NCBI RefSeq assembly: GCF_014654205.1
Contig: NZ_BNAW01000008.1
Span: 62,001-126,000, forward strand
DNA from: Amycolatopsis bullii
Lineage (GTDB): Bacteria; Actinomycetota; Actinomycetes; Mycobacteriales; Pseudonocardiaceae
Length of the DNA: 64,000 bases
Direction of reading: 5' to 3'
Under the pieces are notes generated by a model that made no database searches, was not told the DNA's origin, and saw nothing but the letters and a program-made list of their open reading frames with translations. Below are positions 1 to 16,729 of the stretch, in pieces (within the stretch, counting starts at the first letter, position 1; each line of letters starts with the position of its first letter). The translations under genes and the position numbers were made by a program.

Positions 1-3624
<3,624 letters not shown>

Positions 3625-3710
3625 CACACTCCAGGTTCACGCGGCCCGGGACGAGCCTACTCGACCGGCCACCACCGTGCCGGGCGCCCGGAACGGCTCT
3701 TCCGGGTGAG

Positions 3711-4127
3711 TCAGGCGGTCAGCCAGGTCATGGTGACCGTGGTGCCGTCGTCGCGGTGGATCTGCGCGCTGTGGTCGGCGAGGGTGTCGATGAGCAGCAG
3801 GCCGCGGCCCCGCAGCCCGTTCGAGCCCGCCGGTGGGCGCCAGGTGCCGTAGTCGGTGACGGTCACGGTCAGCCGCCCCGGCAGCGCTTCGGCCCAGACG
3901 TCGACCGGGCCCGGCTGCCCGTCGGGGTAAGCGTGCTCGGCCGAGTTGGCCATCGCCTCGTACCCGGCGAGGACGATGTCCTCCCGCCGCTCGAGGCTCA
4001 GCTGCTGCGTGGCCAGCCACCGGGCGAGCGCCTCGCGCAGGTCAGGCAGCCGTTCGGCGATCGCGGCGGTGTGCCGGTGGAACGAGGTCGGCGGAGCGGG
4101 CGCGTCCGGGTGGAGGGGGTCCGTCAT
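3711..4127 (-). CDS. SpoIIAB/RsbW-like anti-sigma factor ATPase
   Basis: A 138-residue HATPase_c_2 protein. It has the N-box-like segment [14 protein letters not shown], a D-x-G-type box in [10 protein letters not shown] and the lid motif [12 protein letters not shown] near the C-terminus. Family members bind ATP, sequester a stress sigma factor and phosphorylate a STAS antagonist on Ser or Thr. The ATG overlaps the stop codon of the upstream PP2C phosphatase gene (ATGA at 4124-4127), which suggests translational coupling and fixed stoichiometry. No sigma factor gene is adjacent, so the target is unknown. Confidence 0.9.
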   Translation of the reverse strand: MTDPLHPDAPAPPTSFHRHTAAIAERLPDLREALARWLATQQLSLERREDIVLAGYEAMANSAEHAYPDGQPGPVDVWAEALPGRLTVTVTDYGTWRPPAGSNGLRGRGLLLIDTLADHSAQIHRDDGTTVTMTWLTA

Positions 4128-5707
4128 GGGGTTTCCTCTCCGCGGTGGTGCACGTGGATCACGGCGATGTCGTCGTCGTGCCGTCCGCGCGTCAGTTCGT
4201 CGACGAGCTTGTCCCAAGCCGTTTCCAGGTCGGCGGCGGCCAGCAGTCCCGGGATACCCGCCAGCAGCCATTCGATGCCCAGGGTGAGGTCGCGGGTGCG
4301 GCTTTCGACGAGCCCGTCGGTGTACAGCACCAGGTCCGCGCCCACCGGGAAGCCCGCCGTGCGCTGCGGGAAGACCGAACCGACGCCCAGCGGTTGCGCC
4401 AGCGCCTCGCCGATCTGCTCGGGCGGCTCGCCCGGGCGGATCAGGATCGCGGGCAGGTGGCCGGCGTTCGCGTAGGCCAGCGTCCCGTCGGCGGGCCGGT
4501 GGACCGCGTAGAAGCAGGTCACGAAGCTTTCGCCGAACAGCCCGGCGGCCAGCTCGGAGACGTTGCGCAGGACCTCCGACGGCGGCAGCTCCAGCAGGGC
4601 GTAGCTGCGGACGGCCGTCCGGACCTGGCCCATCACCGTCGCGGCGGTGACGCCGTGGCCGACGACGTCGCCGATGACGAAGGCGGTGGCCCCGGACGGC
4701 AGCCGGAGCACGTCGAACCAGTCGCCGCCGACCTTGCTCCCGGTGGCCGCGGGCAGGTACCGGGTGAACACGTCGAGTCCGGGGGTGGGCGGGGCGACCG
4801 GCAGCATGCTGCGGGACAGCTCGGTGGCGAGGGTGCGCTCGCGTTCGTAGAGCCGGGCGTTGTCCAGCGCGATGGCCGAATAGGCGGCGATGCCCTCGGC
4901 CAGGTACTCGTGCCGTGCGGTGAACCGGTCCGGCTCGGGGTGGCCGAAGAAGAACCCGCCCAGCACCTCCCCGGAGGTCGGGCTGAGCACCGAGACGGCG
5001 AGGTAGCTGCACACCGGCAGGTGCCCCTCCGGCATCCCGTGGTGCGGCGCGTTCTTCCCGAACCGCGGGTCCTTCGTGATGTCGGGGCTGCGCACGGTAC
5101 CGGCGCCGTCGAAGGTCGGACCGAACACTTCGGTGTTGCGCGGCATCGGGAACCGGGCGAACGCCTCTCGCGGTACTCCTGAGATCGTGTACAGCGTGTA
5201 CGACTCGCCCAGCTCGTCGACCAGGTTGTAGAAGAACGCGCCGAACGCGGCTCCGGTCGCCTTCGTGGCGGCGTCGGTCGCGTCCTGCACGATCCGGTCG
5301 ATGTCGAGCTGCGCGGTCAGTTCCCGGCCGGTGGAGTGCAGCGCGTCCAGGACCGCCGCTTCGCCACGCAGGCGCCGGACGGTGGCGGCCAGGCCGGCGG
5401 TGGCGGCTTCGATCGCGGCGGCGACGGCCGAGGGCGCTTCGCCGACGTGCTCGGTGCTGTAGACCAGTGCGCCACGCTCGCCGCCGTCGGCCGCGACGGC
5501 GACCGCCTGCGTGATCTCCTTGCCCGGCACCAGGTCCGCGAGAGCCGCGCGGTCGGTCACCGCCCGCGCGACGTGGTCGCCGAGCACCGCGCGCACCTCG
5601 GCCGGGCCTAGGGCGCGGACCGCGGTGGCCGCCGGAACGCCGTCGCCGCCGACGAAGGCTCTGCGCACCGCGTCGAGGACCGTGTCGAACTCCGGAGGGG
5701 ACGTCAT
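4124..5707 (-). CDS. GAF-domain SpoIIE/PP2C serine phosphatase (RsbU/RsbP-like)
   Basis: A 527-residue protein. It has an N-terminal variable region, a GAF domain (about 130-290; [24 protein letters not shown] region) and a C-terminal SpoIIE/PP2C phosphatase (about 310-525) with metal-binding motifs [22 protein letters not shown] and DDDIAVI. The family dephosphorylates STAS anti-anti-sigma factors and so frees the sigma factor. The gene is flanked by coupled overlaps: its ATG overlaps the stop of the STAS gene upstream, and its stop overlaps the start of the anti-sigma ATPase downstream. All three parts of a partner-switching module are therefore translated from one message. Confidence 0.92.
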   Translation of the reverse strand: MTSPPEFDTVLDAVRRAFVGGDGVPAATAVRALGPAEVRAVLGDHVARAVTDRAALADLVPGKEITQAVAVAADGGERGALVYSTEHVGEAPSAVAAAIEAATAGLAATVRRLRGEAAVLDALHSTGRELTAQLDIDRIVQDATDAATKATGAAFGAFFYNLVDELGESYTLYTISGVPREAFARFPMPRNTEVFGPTFDGAGTVRSPDITKDPRFGKNAPHHGMPEGHLPVCSYLAVSVLSPTSGEVLGGFFFGHPEPDRFTARHEYLAEGIAAYSAIALDNARLYERERTLATELSRSMLPVAPPTPGLDVFTRYLPAATGSKVGGDWFDVLRLPSGATAFVIGDVVGHGVTAATVMGQVRTAVRSYALLELPPSEVLRNVSELAAGLFGESFVTCFYAVHRPADGTLAYANAGHLPAILIRPGEPPEQIGEALAQPLGVGSVFPQRTAGFPVGADLVLYTDGLVESRTRDLTLGIEWLLAGIPGLLAAADLETAWDKLVDELTRGRHDDDIAVIHVHHRGEETP

Positions 5708-6072
5708 TCGGCAGCCAGCGCTTCCGACAGCGACGGGTAGATGGCGAACTTGTCGACCAGCCGGGTCAGTTCCAGCGGGCGCAGGGTGATCCGGCCGGTC
5801 GCCACCACCCGCAACGGCGCCGACGCGGTGGGCCCGCGGTGCGCCCGGACGAGTTCGGCCATGCCCGCCGAGGCGAGGAACGTGACGTCGGTGAGGTCGA
5901 TGACGAGCAGCGAGGGCCGCAGCCGCGCCGCCCGTTCGGCCAACTGGCGTAGTTTCGTGGCGAGTGCGAGGTCGAGGGCGCCGTCGACGCGCAGCACCGC
6001 GACGCCGTCCCGGGCCTCCAGCACGACCGATCCCGCGGAACTGGCGGCGTCGTCGAGTGAGTCCCCGGTCAC
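5704..6072 (-). CDS. STAS-domain anti-sigma factor antagonist
   Basis: A STAS protein of about 122 residues (SpoIIAA/RsbV type). The phosphorylatable serine lies in [12 protein letters not shown], preceded by the core strand [10 protein letters not shown] chose the GTG at 6072 because GGAGAAGG sits 5 nt before it; ATGs at 6087 and 6096 are in frame but poorly spaced. The stop overlaps the ATG of the next gene (ATGA). It is expected to release a sigma factor from the anti-sigma ATPase encoded two genes downstream, after dephosphorylation by the PP2C protein between them. Confidence 0.85.
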   Translation of the reverse strand: MTGDSLDDAASSAGSVVLEARDGVAVLRVDGALDLALATKLRQLAERAARLRPSLLVIDLTDVTFLASAGMAELVRAHRGPTASAPLRVVATGRITLRPLELTRLVDKFAIYPSLSEALAAE

Positions 6073-6256
6073 GTTCCCTTCTCCCATGGCGCCCATCCTG
6101 CCTGCTCGTGGCCGTGGCGGAAAGCGGAGGGGGTGCTGACACGGCGGCGTGTGGCACGGACAGGCATGATTGACAGCGGGGTTGAGCAAACAGCCTTCGT
6201 GATCAAGCGCGCCCACCACAGCCCGGTGGTGCCTGCCGAAGGCGAGGAGAATTCAC

Positions 6257-6640
6257 ATGACCGAGCACACCCACCTCGAAAGCTCGGCCACCGCTGTGCC
6301 GTTCGGGGAGTTCCGGATCGCCCGGACGGAGGAAGACGAGGCGGTGGTCGTCGAGGTCGCCGGAGACGTGGACACGACCACCGCGCCGGCGCTCGTGCAG
6401 GCCGCGGACGAGGCGCTGGCGGAGCAGCCGCCGGTGCTGGTGGTCGACCTGACGCGCGTCGAGTTCCTCGCCTCGCCCGGACTGACCGCGTTGCTGACCA
6501 TCCACCGCAACGCCGGCACCGCCACCGCGGTGCGGATCGTCGCGTCCGGCCGGGCCACCCTGCGCCCGATCCAGCTGACCGGCCTGGAGGAGAGCCTTTC
6601 GCTCTTCCCGACCCGGGAAGCGGCGCTCGCCGGGTCCTGA
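6257..6640 (+). CDS. STAS-domain anti-sigma factor antagonist
   Basis: A 127-residue STAS protein whose phosphoserine is expected in EFLASPGLTALL. The strand before it (VLVVDLTRV) matches the STAS core. The ATG follows AGGAGA with 6-7 nt spacing. It is divergent from the STAS/PP2C/ATPase operon and converges on another GAF-PP2C gene 20 nt beyond its stop. It is probably a paralogous antagonist serving another anti-sigma partner. Its N-terminus is about 15 residues longer than that of the 5704-6072 protein. Confidence 0.9.
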   Translation: MTEHTHLESSATAVPFGEFRIARTEEDEAVVVEVAGDVDTTTAPALVQAADEALAEQPPVLVVDLTRVEFLASPGLTALLTIHRNAGTATAVRIVASGRATLRPIQLTGLEESLSLFPTREAALAGS

Positions 6641-6660
6641 CCCGGATCGTCCCGGCCGCG

Positions 6661-7884
6661 TCAGCTGCCGGCCGGGACGGCACGGTGCTGGATGGCCAGC
6701 ACGGCGACGTCGTCCTGGGCCGCCCGGTTGCCGATCATCGCGGCCATGGCCTGCGCGCAGACCCGCTCGGGGTCTCCGGCGCGCACGGCGGCCGCCAGCT
6801 GCGTCATCCCGACGTCCACGGGCCGGTCCCGGCGCTCCACCAGGCCGTCGGTGTAGAGGACCAGCACGGCGTCTTCCGGCAGGCTGACCACGGTCGTCCG
6901 GCGCTCCGGCACGCCGATGGTCAGCCCGATCGGGGGATCCGGGGGCACGTCCACCAGCCGGCCCGCTTCGCCGGGCACGGCGAGCACCGGGGGCAGGTGC
7001 CCGGCGAGCGACAGCGTCAGCGTCTCCCGGTCCGGGCCGATGACCCCGTAGGCCACCGTGGCCATCGCCCCGTGTTCGAAGTGGTTGGCCTTGCGGTCGA
7101 GCTTGGCGAGCACCTCGGCGGGGCTTTCGGAGTCGAGGGCGTAGGCGCGCAGGGCGCTGCGCAGCCGTCCCATGATCACGGCCGCGTCGAGGCCGTGGCC
7201 GGAGACGTCGCCCATCACGACGCCGAGCCGGTCACCCGGCAGGGAGAACAGGTCGTACCAGTCGCCGCCGAGCCCGGTCTCGGCACCGGGCACGTACCGG
7301 GCGCCGAAGGCCAGGCCCGACACGTCCGGCAGGCTGCTGGGCAGCAGGCTGCGCTGCAGCGCCATGGTGGCGGTGCGGTTCTCCTCCTGCGCCTCGAGCT
7401 GGATCGCCGCCGCGAGCCGGTCGGCCACCAGCTGCATGAGCGCCACTTCGGGCTCACCGAACCGCCGGAGCGCCTCGGAGCCGATGTGCAGCACGCCGAC
7501 GAGTTCACTGCCGGCGAGCATCGGGACGCCGAGCATCGAGTGCAGCCCGCGTTCCCACAGCAGGGAGTTCACGACAGTGGAGTCGTCGACGTGGTCGAGG
7601 ATGACGGGGGCCCGCTCGAGCGCGACCCGGCCGGCGAACCCGCTGCCCACCGGCACCCGGACGCCCTGGTGGACCTCTTCCTCGATGCCCGCCGCCGCGA
7701 AGGCCACCAGCTGGCGGCCGCTGTGCTGGTACCGCAGCACGGTCGCGGTGTCGACCTCCATGACCTCGCGCAGGCGGTGGAGGGTTTCGGCGAGCAGCTC
7801 GGCCAGCCCGAGGTGCGCGGCCGGGGCACCGAGGATCGCCTCCAGCTGCTGCAGCCGGTTCTGGGCGTCGAGACTTCGCGACAT
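6661..7884 (-). CDS. GAF-domain SpoIIE/PP2C serine phosphatase
   Basis: A 407-residue protein with a GAF domain (about 25-165) and a SpoIIE/PP2C domain (about 190-400) containing GGDWYDLF, MGDVSGHG, YTDGLVE and AAQDDVAVL. It lacks a membrane segment, so a cytoplasmic sensor phosphatase is likely. There is no ribosome binding site; TAGGGT at 7891-7896 lies 6 nt before the ATG, as expected for a leaderless transcript. It converges on the STAS gene at 6257-6640, which is a plausible substrate. The ligand of the GAF domain cannot be read from the sequence. Confidence 0.9.
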   Translation of the reverse strand: MSRSLDAQNRLQQLEAILGAPAAHLGLAELLAETLHRLREVMEVDTATVLRYQHSGRQLVAFAAAGIEEEVHQGVRVPVGSGFAGRVALERAPVILDHVDDSTVVNSLLWERGLHSMLGVPMLAGSELVGVLHIGSEALRRFGEPEVALMQLVADRLAAAIQLEAQEENRTATMALQRSLLPSSLPDVSGLAFGARYVPGAETGLGGDWYDLFSLPGDRLGVVMGDVSGHGLDAAVIMGRLRSALRAYALDSESPAEVLAKLDRKANHFEHGAMATVAYGVIGPDRETLTLSLAGHLPPVLAVPGEAGRLVDVPPDPPIGLTIGVPERRTTVVSLPEDAVLVLYTDGLVERRDRPVDVGMTQLAAAVRAGDPERVCAQAMAAMIGNRAAQDDVAVLAIQHRAVPAGS

Positions 7885-7929
7885 GGGAGAACCCTAACCG
7901 CAACTGGTTTGCGGGCCTAACCATCCCGG

Positions 7930-7956
7930 GTTTCGACGGCGGGTCTCCCGGGGTAT
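7930..7956 (+). promoter_or_regulatory. SigB/SigF-type stress promoter
   Basis: GTTT (7930-7933), a 17-nt spacer, then GGGTAT (7951-7956) match the actinobacterial SigB/SigF promoter pattern GTTT-N14-17-GGGTAT. The GTG of the downstream phosphatase gene starts 10 nt after the -10 element, so the transcript would be leaderless or nearly so. The site lies next to the partner-switching genes that would control such a sigma factor. Confidence 0.65.
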
Positions 7957-7966
7957 CCAGGCCGTC

Positions 7967-8686
7967 GTGAACGTCGACTTGGACTGGGTGGGTGTGCTGC
8001 GGCACGGCCAGAGCACCGGGAACGTGGCCAGGGAAGAGGCGGAGTCGGCCGGCGCGGACGTGATCGACATCGCCGAACGCGACGCCGACGTGCCGCTGAC
8101 GGATCTGGGGCGGGAACAAGCTTCGGCGGCCGGGAAGTTCCTCGCGGAACGCCCGCCGGACATCGTGATCACCTCCACCTACCGCCGTGCCTGGGACACC
8201 GCGCGGCTGGCCACACCCGACGGCGTGCCGATCGTCCCCGACGAACGGCTGCGCGACCGGGAGCTCGGCGTGCTGGACCTGCTGACCACCCACGGCGTGG
8301 GTGAGCGGTGGCCCGACGAGCTGCGGCGCAAGCGGCGGCTCGGCAAGTTCTACTACCGGCCGCCGGGCGGGGAGTCCTGGGCGGACGTCGTGCTGCGCCT
8401 GCGATCCCTGCTGACCGAGCTGAGCGTGGAGCACGCCGGAAAGCGTGTTCTGCTGGCGGCCCACGAGATGACCGTCTTCGCCCTGCGCTACCTGCTCGAA
8501 GGCCTGCCCGAACCCGACCTGCTGCGCGCCGCGAACGCCACCGAAGTCCCGAACGGGTCGGTGACGGCCTGGGAGCGCGACTCCGACGGCGGGTTCACCA
8601 TGGTGCTGGCCCAGGAGGTCGGCCACCTGCACGCCACCGACACCCCGCCGACGGCGGACGACGATGCCGCGCAGCAGCTCTCCTGA
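7967..8686 (+). CDS. Histidine phosphatase superfamily protein (phosphoglycerate mutase-like)
   Basis: A 239-residue protein. The catalytic motif LRHGQSTGN lies at about residues 8-17, and a second histidine lies in AHEMTVFALRY. Acidic and basic residues typical of the branch-1 histidine phosphatase fold surround them. The substrate is unknown; family members act on small phosphoesters or phosphoproteins. The GTG start lies just after the SigB/SigF-like promoter and has no ribosome binding site. The 3' end overlaps the next gene by 23 bp, so the two are coexpressed. Confidence 0.85.
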   Translation: MNVDLDWVGVLRHGQSTGNVAREEAESAGADVIDIAERDADVPLTDLGREQASAAGKFLAERPPDIVITSTYRRAWDTARLATPDGVPIVPDERLRDRELGVLDLLTTHGVGERWPDELRRKRRLGKFYYRPPGGESWADVVLRLRSLLTELSVEHAGKRVLLAAHEMTVFALRYLLEGLPEPDLLRAANATEVPNGSVTAWERDSDGGFTMVLAQEVGHLHATDTPPTADDDAAQQLS

Positions 8687-9533
8687 CCCGGCGCCGATCA
8701 GCCCGGCCCTGCTGCGGGACTGGCGGATCGGCGCGGACGACCGCGGCACCGTGCTCGTCGTCGGGGGTGCCCGGACGGTTCCGGGGGCGCCGGCGCTGTC
8801 CGGAACCGCCGCCCTGCGCGCCGGTGCGGGCACGCTGCAGCTGGCGGTCGCCGAACGGCACGCGACCGCGATCGGCGTCTCGGTGCCGGAGTCTTCGGTG
8901 TTCGGGCTGCCGGAAACCGGGACCGGGGCGATCGCCGACGGCGCCGTCGACCGGCTGGCCGAGGTGCTGCCGGGCGCCGGCACCGTCGTGGTCGGCCCCG
9001 GCCTGACCGGCGCCCCGGAGACCGAAGACCTGCTGCGGCGCCTGGTTCCCGCCATCGCTCCGGACGCTCGGGTGGTGCTCGACGCGTTCGCACTCGGAGC
9101 GCTGAGCCGGGACCCCGCGCTCGCGGAACCCCTGGCGGGCCGGCTCCTCCTCACGCCGAACCGGGTCGAAGCCGCTTTCCTCGACGGCTGCGAGGAAAAG
9201 GACGTCGACGACCTGGACACGGCGGTCCGGATCGCCGGGCGCTACGGCGGCGTGGTGCTGCTGATGGGCGTGGTCGCCGCACCGGACGGCCGGGCCTGGC
9301 GCGACGGCAGCGGCCACGTCGGCCTGGCGACGTCAGGCAGCGGCGACGTCCTGGCCGGCCTGACCGGCGGCTTCCTCGCCCGCGGCGGCGCGGTCGAGCA
9401 GGCGGCCTGCTGGGCCACGCACGTCCACGCCGTGGCCGGCCAGCGCCTGATCCCGGACACCGGCAGCACCGGCCTGCTGGCCCGCGAACTGGTGGCCGAG
9501 ATCCCGCGGGTCATCGCCGAGCTGGAGCGCTGA
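8664..9533 (+). CDS. nnrD: ADP-dependent NAD(P)H-hydrate dehydratase
   Basis: A 289-residue CARKD/ribokinase-fold protein. Diagnostic segments are VVGGARTVPGAPALSGTAAL near the N-terminus, VVVGPGL, LLTPNRVEAAFL and the ATP-binding GSGDVLAGLTGGFLARG near residue 220. The family repairs hydrated, damaged NADH or NADPH using ADP. The epimerase partner (NnrE domain) is not fused here. It is translated with the upstream phosphatase gene, placing NAD(P)H repair under the same stress-type promoter. Confidence 0.88.
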   Translation: MPRSSSPDPAPISPALLRDWRIGADDRGTVLVVGGARTVPGAPALSGTAALRAGAGTLQLAVAERHATAIGVSVPESSVFGLPETGTGAIADGAVDRLAEVLPGAGTVVVGPGLTGAPETEDLLRRLVPAIAPDARVVLDAFALGALSRDPALAEPLAGRLLLTPNRVEAAFLDGCEEKDVDDLDTAVRIAGRYGGVVLLMGVVAAPDGRAWRDGSGHVGLATSGSGDVLAGLTGGFLARGGAVEQAACWATHVHAVAGQRLIPDTGSTGLLARELVAEIPRVIAELER

Positions 9534-9550
9534 GCACCCTGCCGCACGGT

Positions 9551-9592
9551 CGTGGGTGGTAAGGCGGGTTAGAACCCGCCTTACCACTCACG
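9551..9592. terminator. Long perfect hairpin between convergent genes
   Basis: Arms 9551-9570 and 9573-9592 pair over 20 positions, with one G-U pair, around AG (in practice a 4-nt loop). It sits between nnrD (plus strand) and the SDR gene (minus strand) and can terminate in both directions. There is no long U tract, as is common in actinomycetes. Confidence 0.75.
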
Positions 9593-9610
9593 ACGGGCCG
9601 CGGCAGACTG

Positions 9611-10330
9611 CTAGCGCTGGGCGGTGGGCCGGACGATGATCTCGTTGACGTCGACGCCGTCCGGCTGCCCGATCGCGTAGGCGACCGCTCCGGCGATGGC
9701 GTCCGCCGGGAGGGTGACCGCGCGGTAGGTGCGCATCGCCTCCTGCGCGCCCGGTTCGGTGATGCTGTCGGCCAGCTCGGACTCGGTGACGCCGGGGGAG
9801 ATCGTCGTCACGCGGATGCCGGGGTCGGCTTCGAGGCGCAGGCCTTCGGTGATCGCCCGGGCCGCGTACTTGGTGCCGCAGTAGACCGCGGCCGTCGGCA
9901 CCACCTCGTGCGCGCCGGTGGAGGCGATCGTCACGAAGTGGCCGCCGCGGGCACGGCGGAAGTGCGGCAGGACCGCCGCGATCCCGTGCAGCAGCCCGCG
10001 GACGTTCACGTCGATCATCCGGTCCCACTCGTCGACGTGCAGCGAGTCCAGCCGCGACAACGGCATCACGCCCGCGTTGGCGACGAAGGCGTCGATCCGC
10101 CCGTGCGCTTCGACGGCGGCGTCGGCGAAGGCGGCGACGTCCGCGCGGTCGGTGACGTCGAGGCGGTGCACGTCCGCGGTGCCGCCCGTGTCGTGGATTT
10201 CCTTGGCCAGCTCGGCCAGCCGGTCTTCGCGCCGGGCGCCGAGCACGACGTGGCAGCCTTCGCGGGCCAGGCGCAACGCGGTGGCGCGGCCGATGCCGCT
10301 GCTGGCTCCGGTGATGAGGACGGTCTTCAC
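9611..10330 (-). CDS. Short-chain dehydrogenase/reductase (classical SDR)
   Basis: A 239-residue Rossmann-fold oxidoreductase. The cofactor motif TGASSGIG is at about residues 8-15. The NAG motif is in VANAGVM, and catalytic Ser, Tyr and Lys are in IASTG and YCGTKYA. It is of the YdfG-like NADP-dependent type; the substrate is unknown. The GTG start follows AAGGA and overlaps the stop of the upstream SDR gene by 4 bp (GTGA), so the two SDRs are cotranslated. Confidence 0.88.
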   Translation of the reverse strand: MKTVLITGASSGIGRATALRLAREGCHVVLGARREDRLAELAKEIHDTGGTADVHRLDVTDRADVAAFADAAVEAHGRIDAFVANAGVMPLSRLDSLHVDEWDRMIDVNVRGLLHGIAAVLPHFRRARGGHFVTIASTGAHEVVPTAAVYCGTKYAARAITEGLRLEADPGIRVTTISPGVTESELADSITEPGAQEAMRTYRAVTLPADAIAGAVAYAIGQPDGVDVNEIIVRPTAQR

Positions 10331-11178
10331 AGGTTTCCTTCCGGGAAATCGGCGGCGAGGGTGGTCTCTCGCCAGGTGTCGAACGTGGTGCGGAGGGTGT
10401 CGAGCCGGGCGGTGGCGATGTCGTAGGCGGCCCGGCCGAGGAGCAGGCGCAACGGCGGTTCGTCGCTGCCGACGGCGGTGATGATCGCTTCGGCCGCGCG
10501 GGCCGGGTCGCCCGGCTGCCGCCCGTACGTCGCGAGCGTCGCCTCGCGGCGGGCGCCCGCGGTCTCGGCGTAGTCGTCGATGCGGATCGCCGACTGCCGC
10601 ATCGAAGGACCGGACCAGTGGGTGCGGAACGCGGCGGGCTCGACGATCGTCACCTTGATGCCCAGCGGCGCCACTTCCGCGGCCAGGGACTCCGACAGGC
10701 CTTCCACGGCGAACTTCGTCGCGTGGTAGTAGCCGGTGGCGCCGAACGCCGCCAGCCCGCCGAGGGACGACACGGTGACGACGTGGCCGCTGCGCCGCGC
10801 CCGCATGCCCGGCAGGACCGCGCGGGTGACGTCGGCGAGGCCGAAGACGTTGGTGTCGAACAGCTTCCGGATCTCGGCGTCCTCGCCTTCCTCGACCGCG
10901 GCGAGGTAGCCGTAGCCGGCGTTGCCGACCAGGACGTCGATCCGGCCGAACGTCTCTTCGGCCCGCTTCACGGCGTCGACGACCTGGGCGTGGTCGGTAA
11001 CGTCGAGCGGCAGCGCCAGTGCGCGGTCGCCGTGTGCTTCGGCGAGGTCGGCGACCCGCGCCGGATCGCGGGCGGTGACGACCGCGCGCATCGACGGGTT
11101 CTCGAGCACGGCTTCGGCCAGTGCGCGGCCGAGGCCGGTGGAGCAGCCGGTGATGAACCAGACAGCGTTTTCGGGCAC
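10327..11178 (-). CDS. Short-chain dehydrogenase/reductase
   Basis: A 283-residue SDR. It has the glycine motif TGCSTGLGRAL (about 10-20), LDVTDHAQV for cofactor selection, VGNAGYGY, and the catalytic Ser and YHATK. The TGCSTGLG variant and the length of about 280 are typical of retinol dehydrogenase-like or oxidoreductase SDRs. It sits between an XRE regulator gene (43 nt upstream) and a second SDR (overlapping downstream). The regulator probably controls both. Confidence 0.88.
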   Translation of the reverse strand: MPENAVWFITGCSTGLGRALAEAVLENPSMRAVVTARDPARVADLAEAHGDRALALPLDVTDHAQVVDAVKRAEETFGRIDVLVGNAGYGYLAAVEEGEDAEIRKLFDTNVFGLADVTRAVLPGMRARRSGHVVTVSSLGGLAAFGATGYYHATKFAVEGLSESLAAEVAPLGIKVTIVEPAAFRTHWSGPSMRQSAIRIDDYAETAGARREATLATYGRQPGDPARAAEAIITAVGSDEPPLRLLLGRAAYDIATARLDTLRTTFDTWRETTLAADFPEGNL

Positions 11179-11221
11179 GACGAAGTACTCCGTCCATTGT
11201 GGAACGATGAAAAGGGGTTGC

Positions 11222-12043
11222 TCAGGAGGCGGCGAGACTGCCCAGCAGGGCCAGCGCCGCCTCCGACGGGCTGCCCGGCTCGGCTTGGTAGACGATCAGC
11301 TGCTGGCCGGGGGCGCTGTTGACGGTCAGCGCCTCGTAGCTCAGTTCCAGCTCGCCGACCAGCCGGTGCCGGAACCGCTTGGTCTCGTGGGTCTTCTGCC
11401 GGATGTCGTGGCGCGCCCACAGCCGGCGGAAGTCCGCGCTCTTGACCGACAGCTCGCCGACGGTGTCGATGAGCTGCGGGTCGTCGGGGTCGATCCCGGC
11501 GGCCGCCCGCAGGCCGCCGACCGTGTTCACGGCCACGCGCTCCCACTCCGGGTAGAACTCGCGGGCGTCCGGGTCGAGGAACACCAGCCGGACGAGGTCC
11601 CCGCTGTGGGTGTGCCCGGCGAACAACGCCTGGCCCAGCGCGTTGTGCGCGAGCACGTCGAGACAGCGGCCGAGCACGAGCGCCGGCGTGTCCGGCCAGC
11701 CGTCCATCAGGCGCAGCAGGTTGGGGCTGACCTTCTCCGGCCGCCGGGCGCGCCGTCGCCGGACCGGCTCCGGCCGGGCGAGCCGGTGCAGGTGGGCGGC
11801 GGCGTCCTCGTCCAGCGCCAGCCCGCGGGCGAGCGCGTCGACGACCTGGGCCGACGGGTTGCGCTCCCGGCCCTGCTCGAGCCGGACGTAGTAGTCGGTG
11901 CTGACCCCGGCCAGCAGCGCGACCTCCTCGCGGCGCAGGCCCGCGACCCGGCGCGACCCGCCCGCGGGCAGGCCGAGTTCCTCGGGGCCCACCTGTGCGC
12001 GGCGGGCCCGGAGGAACTCACCCAGGGAGTTTTCCGCGGCCAT
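11222..12043 (-). CDS. XRE-family regulator with MmyB-like ligand-binding domain
   Basis: A 273-residue protein. It has an N-terminal helix-turn-helix (about 8-80; RREEVALLAGVSTDYYVRLEQG) and a C-terminal MmyB-like domain (about 105-265; CLDVLAHNALGQALF, WARHDIR). The family regulates neighbouring oxidoreductases, often an SDR, and the domain may bind fatty acids. No ribosome binding site is seen; TAGCCT at 12050-12055 lies 6 nt before the ATG, suggesting a leaderless transcript. It is followed by two SDR genes on the same strand, the likely targets. Confidence 0.9.
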   Translation of the reverse strand: MAAENSLGEFLRARRAQVGPEELGLPAGGSRRVAGLRREEVALLAGVSTDYYVRLEQGRERNPSAQVVDALARGLALDEDAAAHLHRLARPEPVRRRRARRPEKVSPNLLRLMDGWPDTPALVLGRCLDVLAHNALGQALFAGHTHSGDLVRLVFLDPDAREFYPEWERVAVNTVGGLRAAAGIDPDDPQLIDTVGELSVKSADFRRLWARHDIRQKTHETKRFRHRLVGELELSYEALTVNSAPGQQLIVYQAEPGSPSEAALALLGSLAAS

Positions 12044-12072
12044 GATCCGAGGCTAACCCGGATCCGGCGCGC

Positions 12073-12097
12073 GAGGGTGGCCGCGGCGCACCCACCC

Positions 12098-12099
<2 letters not shown>
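12073..12099 (-). terminator. Hairpin at the 3' end of the PhoD-like gene
   Basis: GAGGGTGG (12073-12080) and CCACCCTC (12092-12099) form an 8-bp stem with an 11-nt loop, directly at the stop codon of the PhoD-like gene and upstream of the XRE gene. Confidence 0.5.
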
Positions 12100-16083
<3,984 letters not shown>

Positions 16084-16158
16084 TGGTCATGATCACAGGT
16101 TTCCGGGGCCGTTCGAGGCCTTGCGAAAACTGTCGGTGGTGACGGATAGCCTCAGCAC

Positions 16159-16371
16159 ATGAAAACGGACGACGCGACAGTCCCGGCGCACCAACTCACC
16201 AAGGGCCAGTGGTTCTGGCACGAGCCCGCGCCGGGGCTGCCCGCGTGGCAGCTGCAGGTGAACTCGGCGGAGTTGCTGGAGGATTCCGTCGAGATCTTCA
16301 CGACGGATGGGGAGCGGGAGCTGGTTTCGTACCCGAGGAATCGGCTGGTCCGGCTGGCCGAGGTGGCTTGA
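16159..16371 (+). CDS. Small hypothetical protein
   Basis: A 70-residue protein with no signal peptide or membrane segment. It resembles small actinobacterial proteins with an SH3-like beta fold (KGQWFWHEP, DGERELVSYPRNRLVRLA), but I cannot name a family. There is no ribosome binding site; TAGCCT at 16147-16152 lies 6 nt before the ATG, consistent with a leaderless message. Composition and codon bias fit a real gene. Confidence 0.65.
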   Translation: MKTDDATVPAHQLTKGQWFWHEPAPGLPAWQLQVNSAELLEDSVEIFTTDGERELVSYPRNRLVRLAEVA

Positions 16372-16729
16372 GGGGTTGCTGGGGGAGGGGTTGGGACTGC
16401 GGGGGAGCTGGGGCAGGGCAGGCGGCGCCGGTGTTGTTGCCGGTGAGGCGGCTCGAGGCGGGGTGAATGTGCTCGGCCGGAAGGCGCTTTGCCTGCGTGG
16501 GCGGACTTCCTGTGTTCTTCGTGCGGTCCTACCGCGCAGAAACCCGCCGGCGCGCTGGTGGGCGAGCCGGCGGGCTTCGGGTGAGTGGGCGCTTCCCAGA
16601 TCTATCGGCGGTTGCCGAACGTGTCGGCGGGTGCCGGGCGGGCTGGCAGTGCCGAGCGGGTCAGCGGTGCCGAGCCGGTTCGACCCGACCGTCGTCGTGA
16701 TCGAGGCGAGCCAAGTCGCGGCAGGCCGT
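16372..16729. other. Non-coding stretch with one GC-rich hairpin
   Basis: There is no convincing gene in these 358 bases. The only structure seen is CCCGCCGGC (16543-16551) pairing with GCCGGCGGG (16566-16574), a possible terminator for the small gene upstream or the anti-sigma gene ending at 16730. The first part is G-rich on the plus strand. Confidence 0.5.

Noticed and set aside
8308..9006. Arg-rich frame overlapping phosphatase and nnrD
   Set aside because: Out-of-frame shadow across two real genes with clear motifs.
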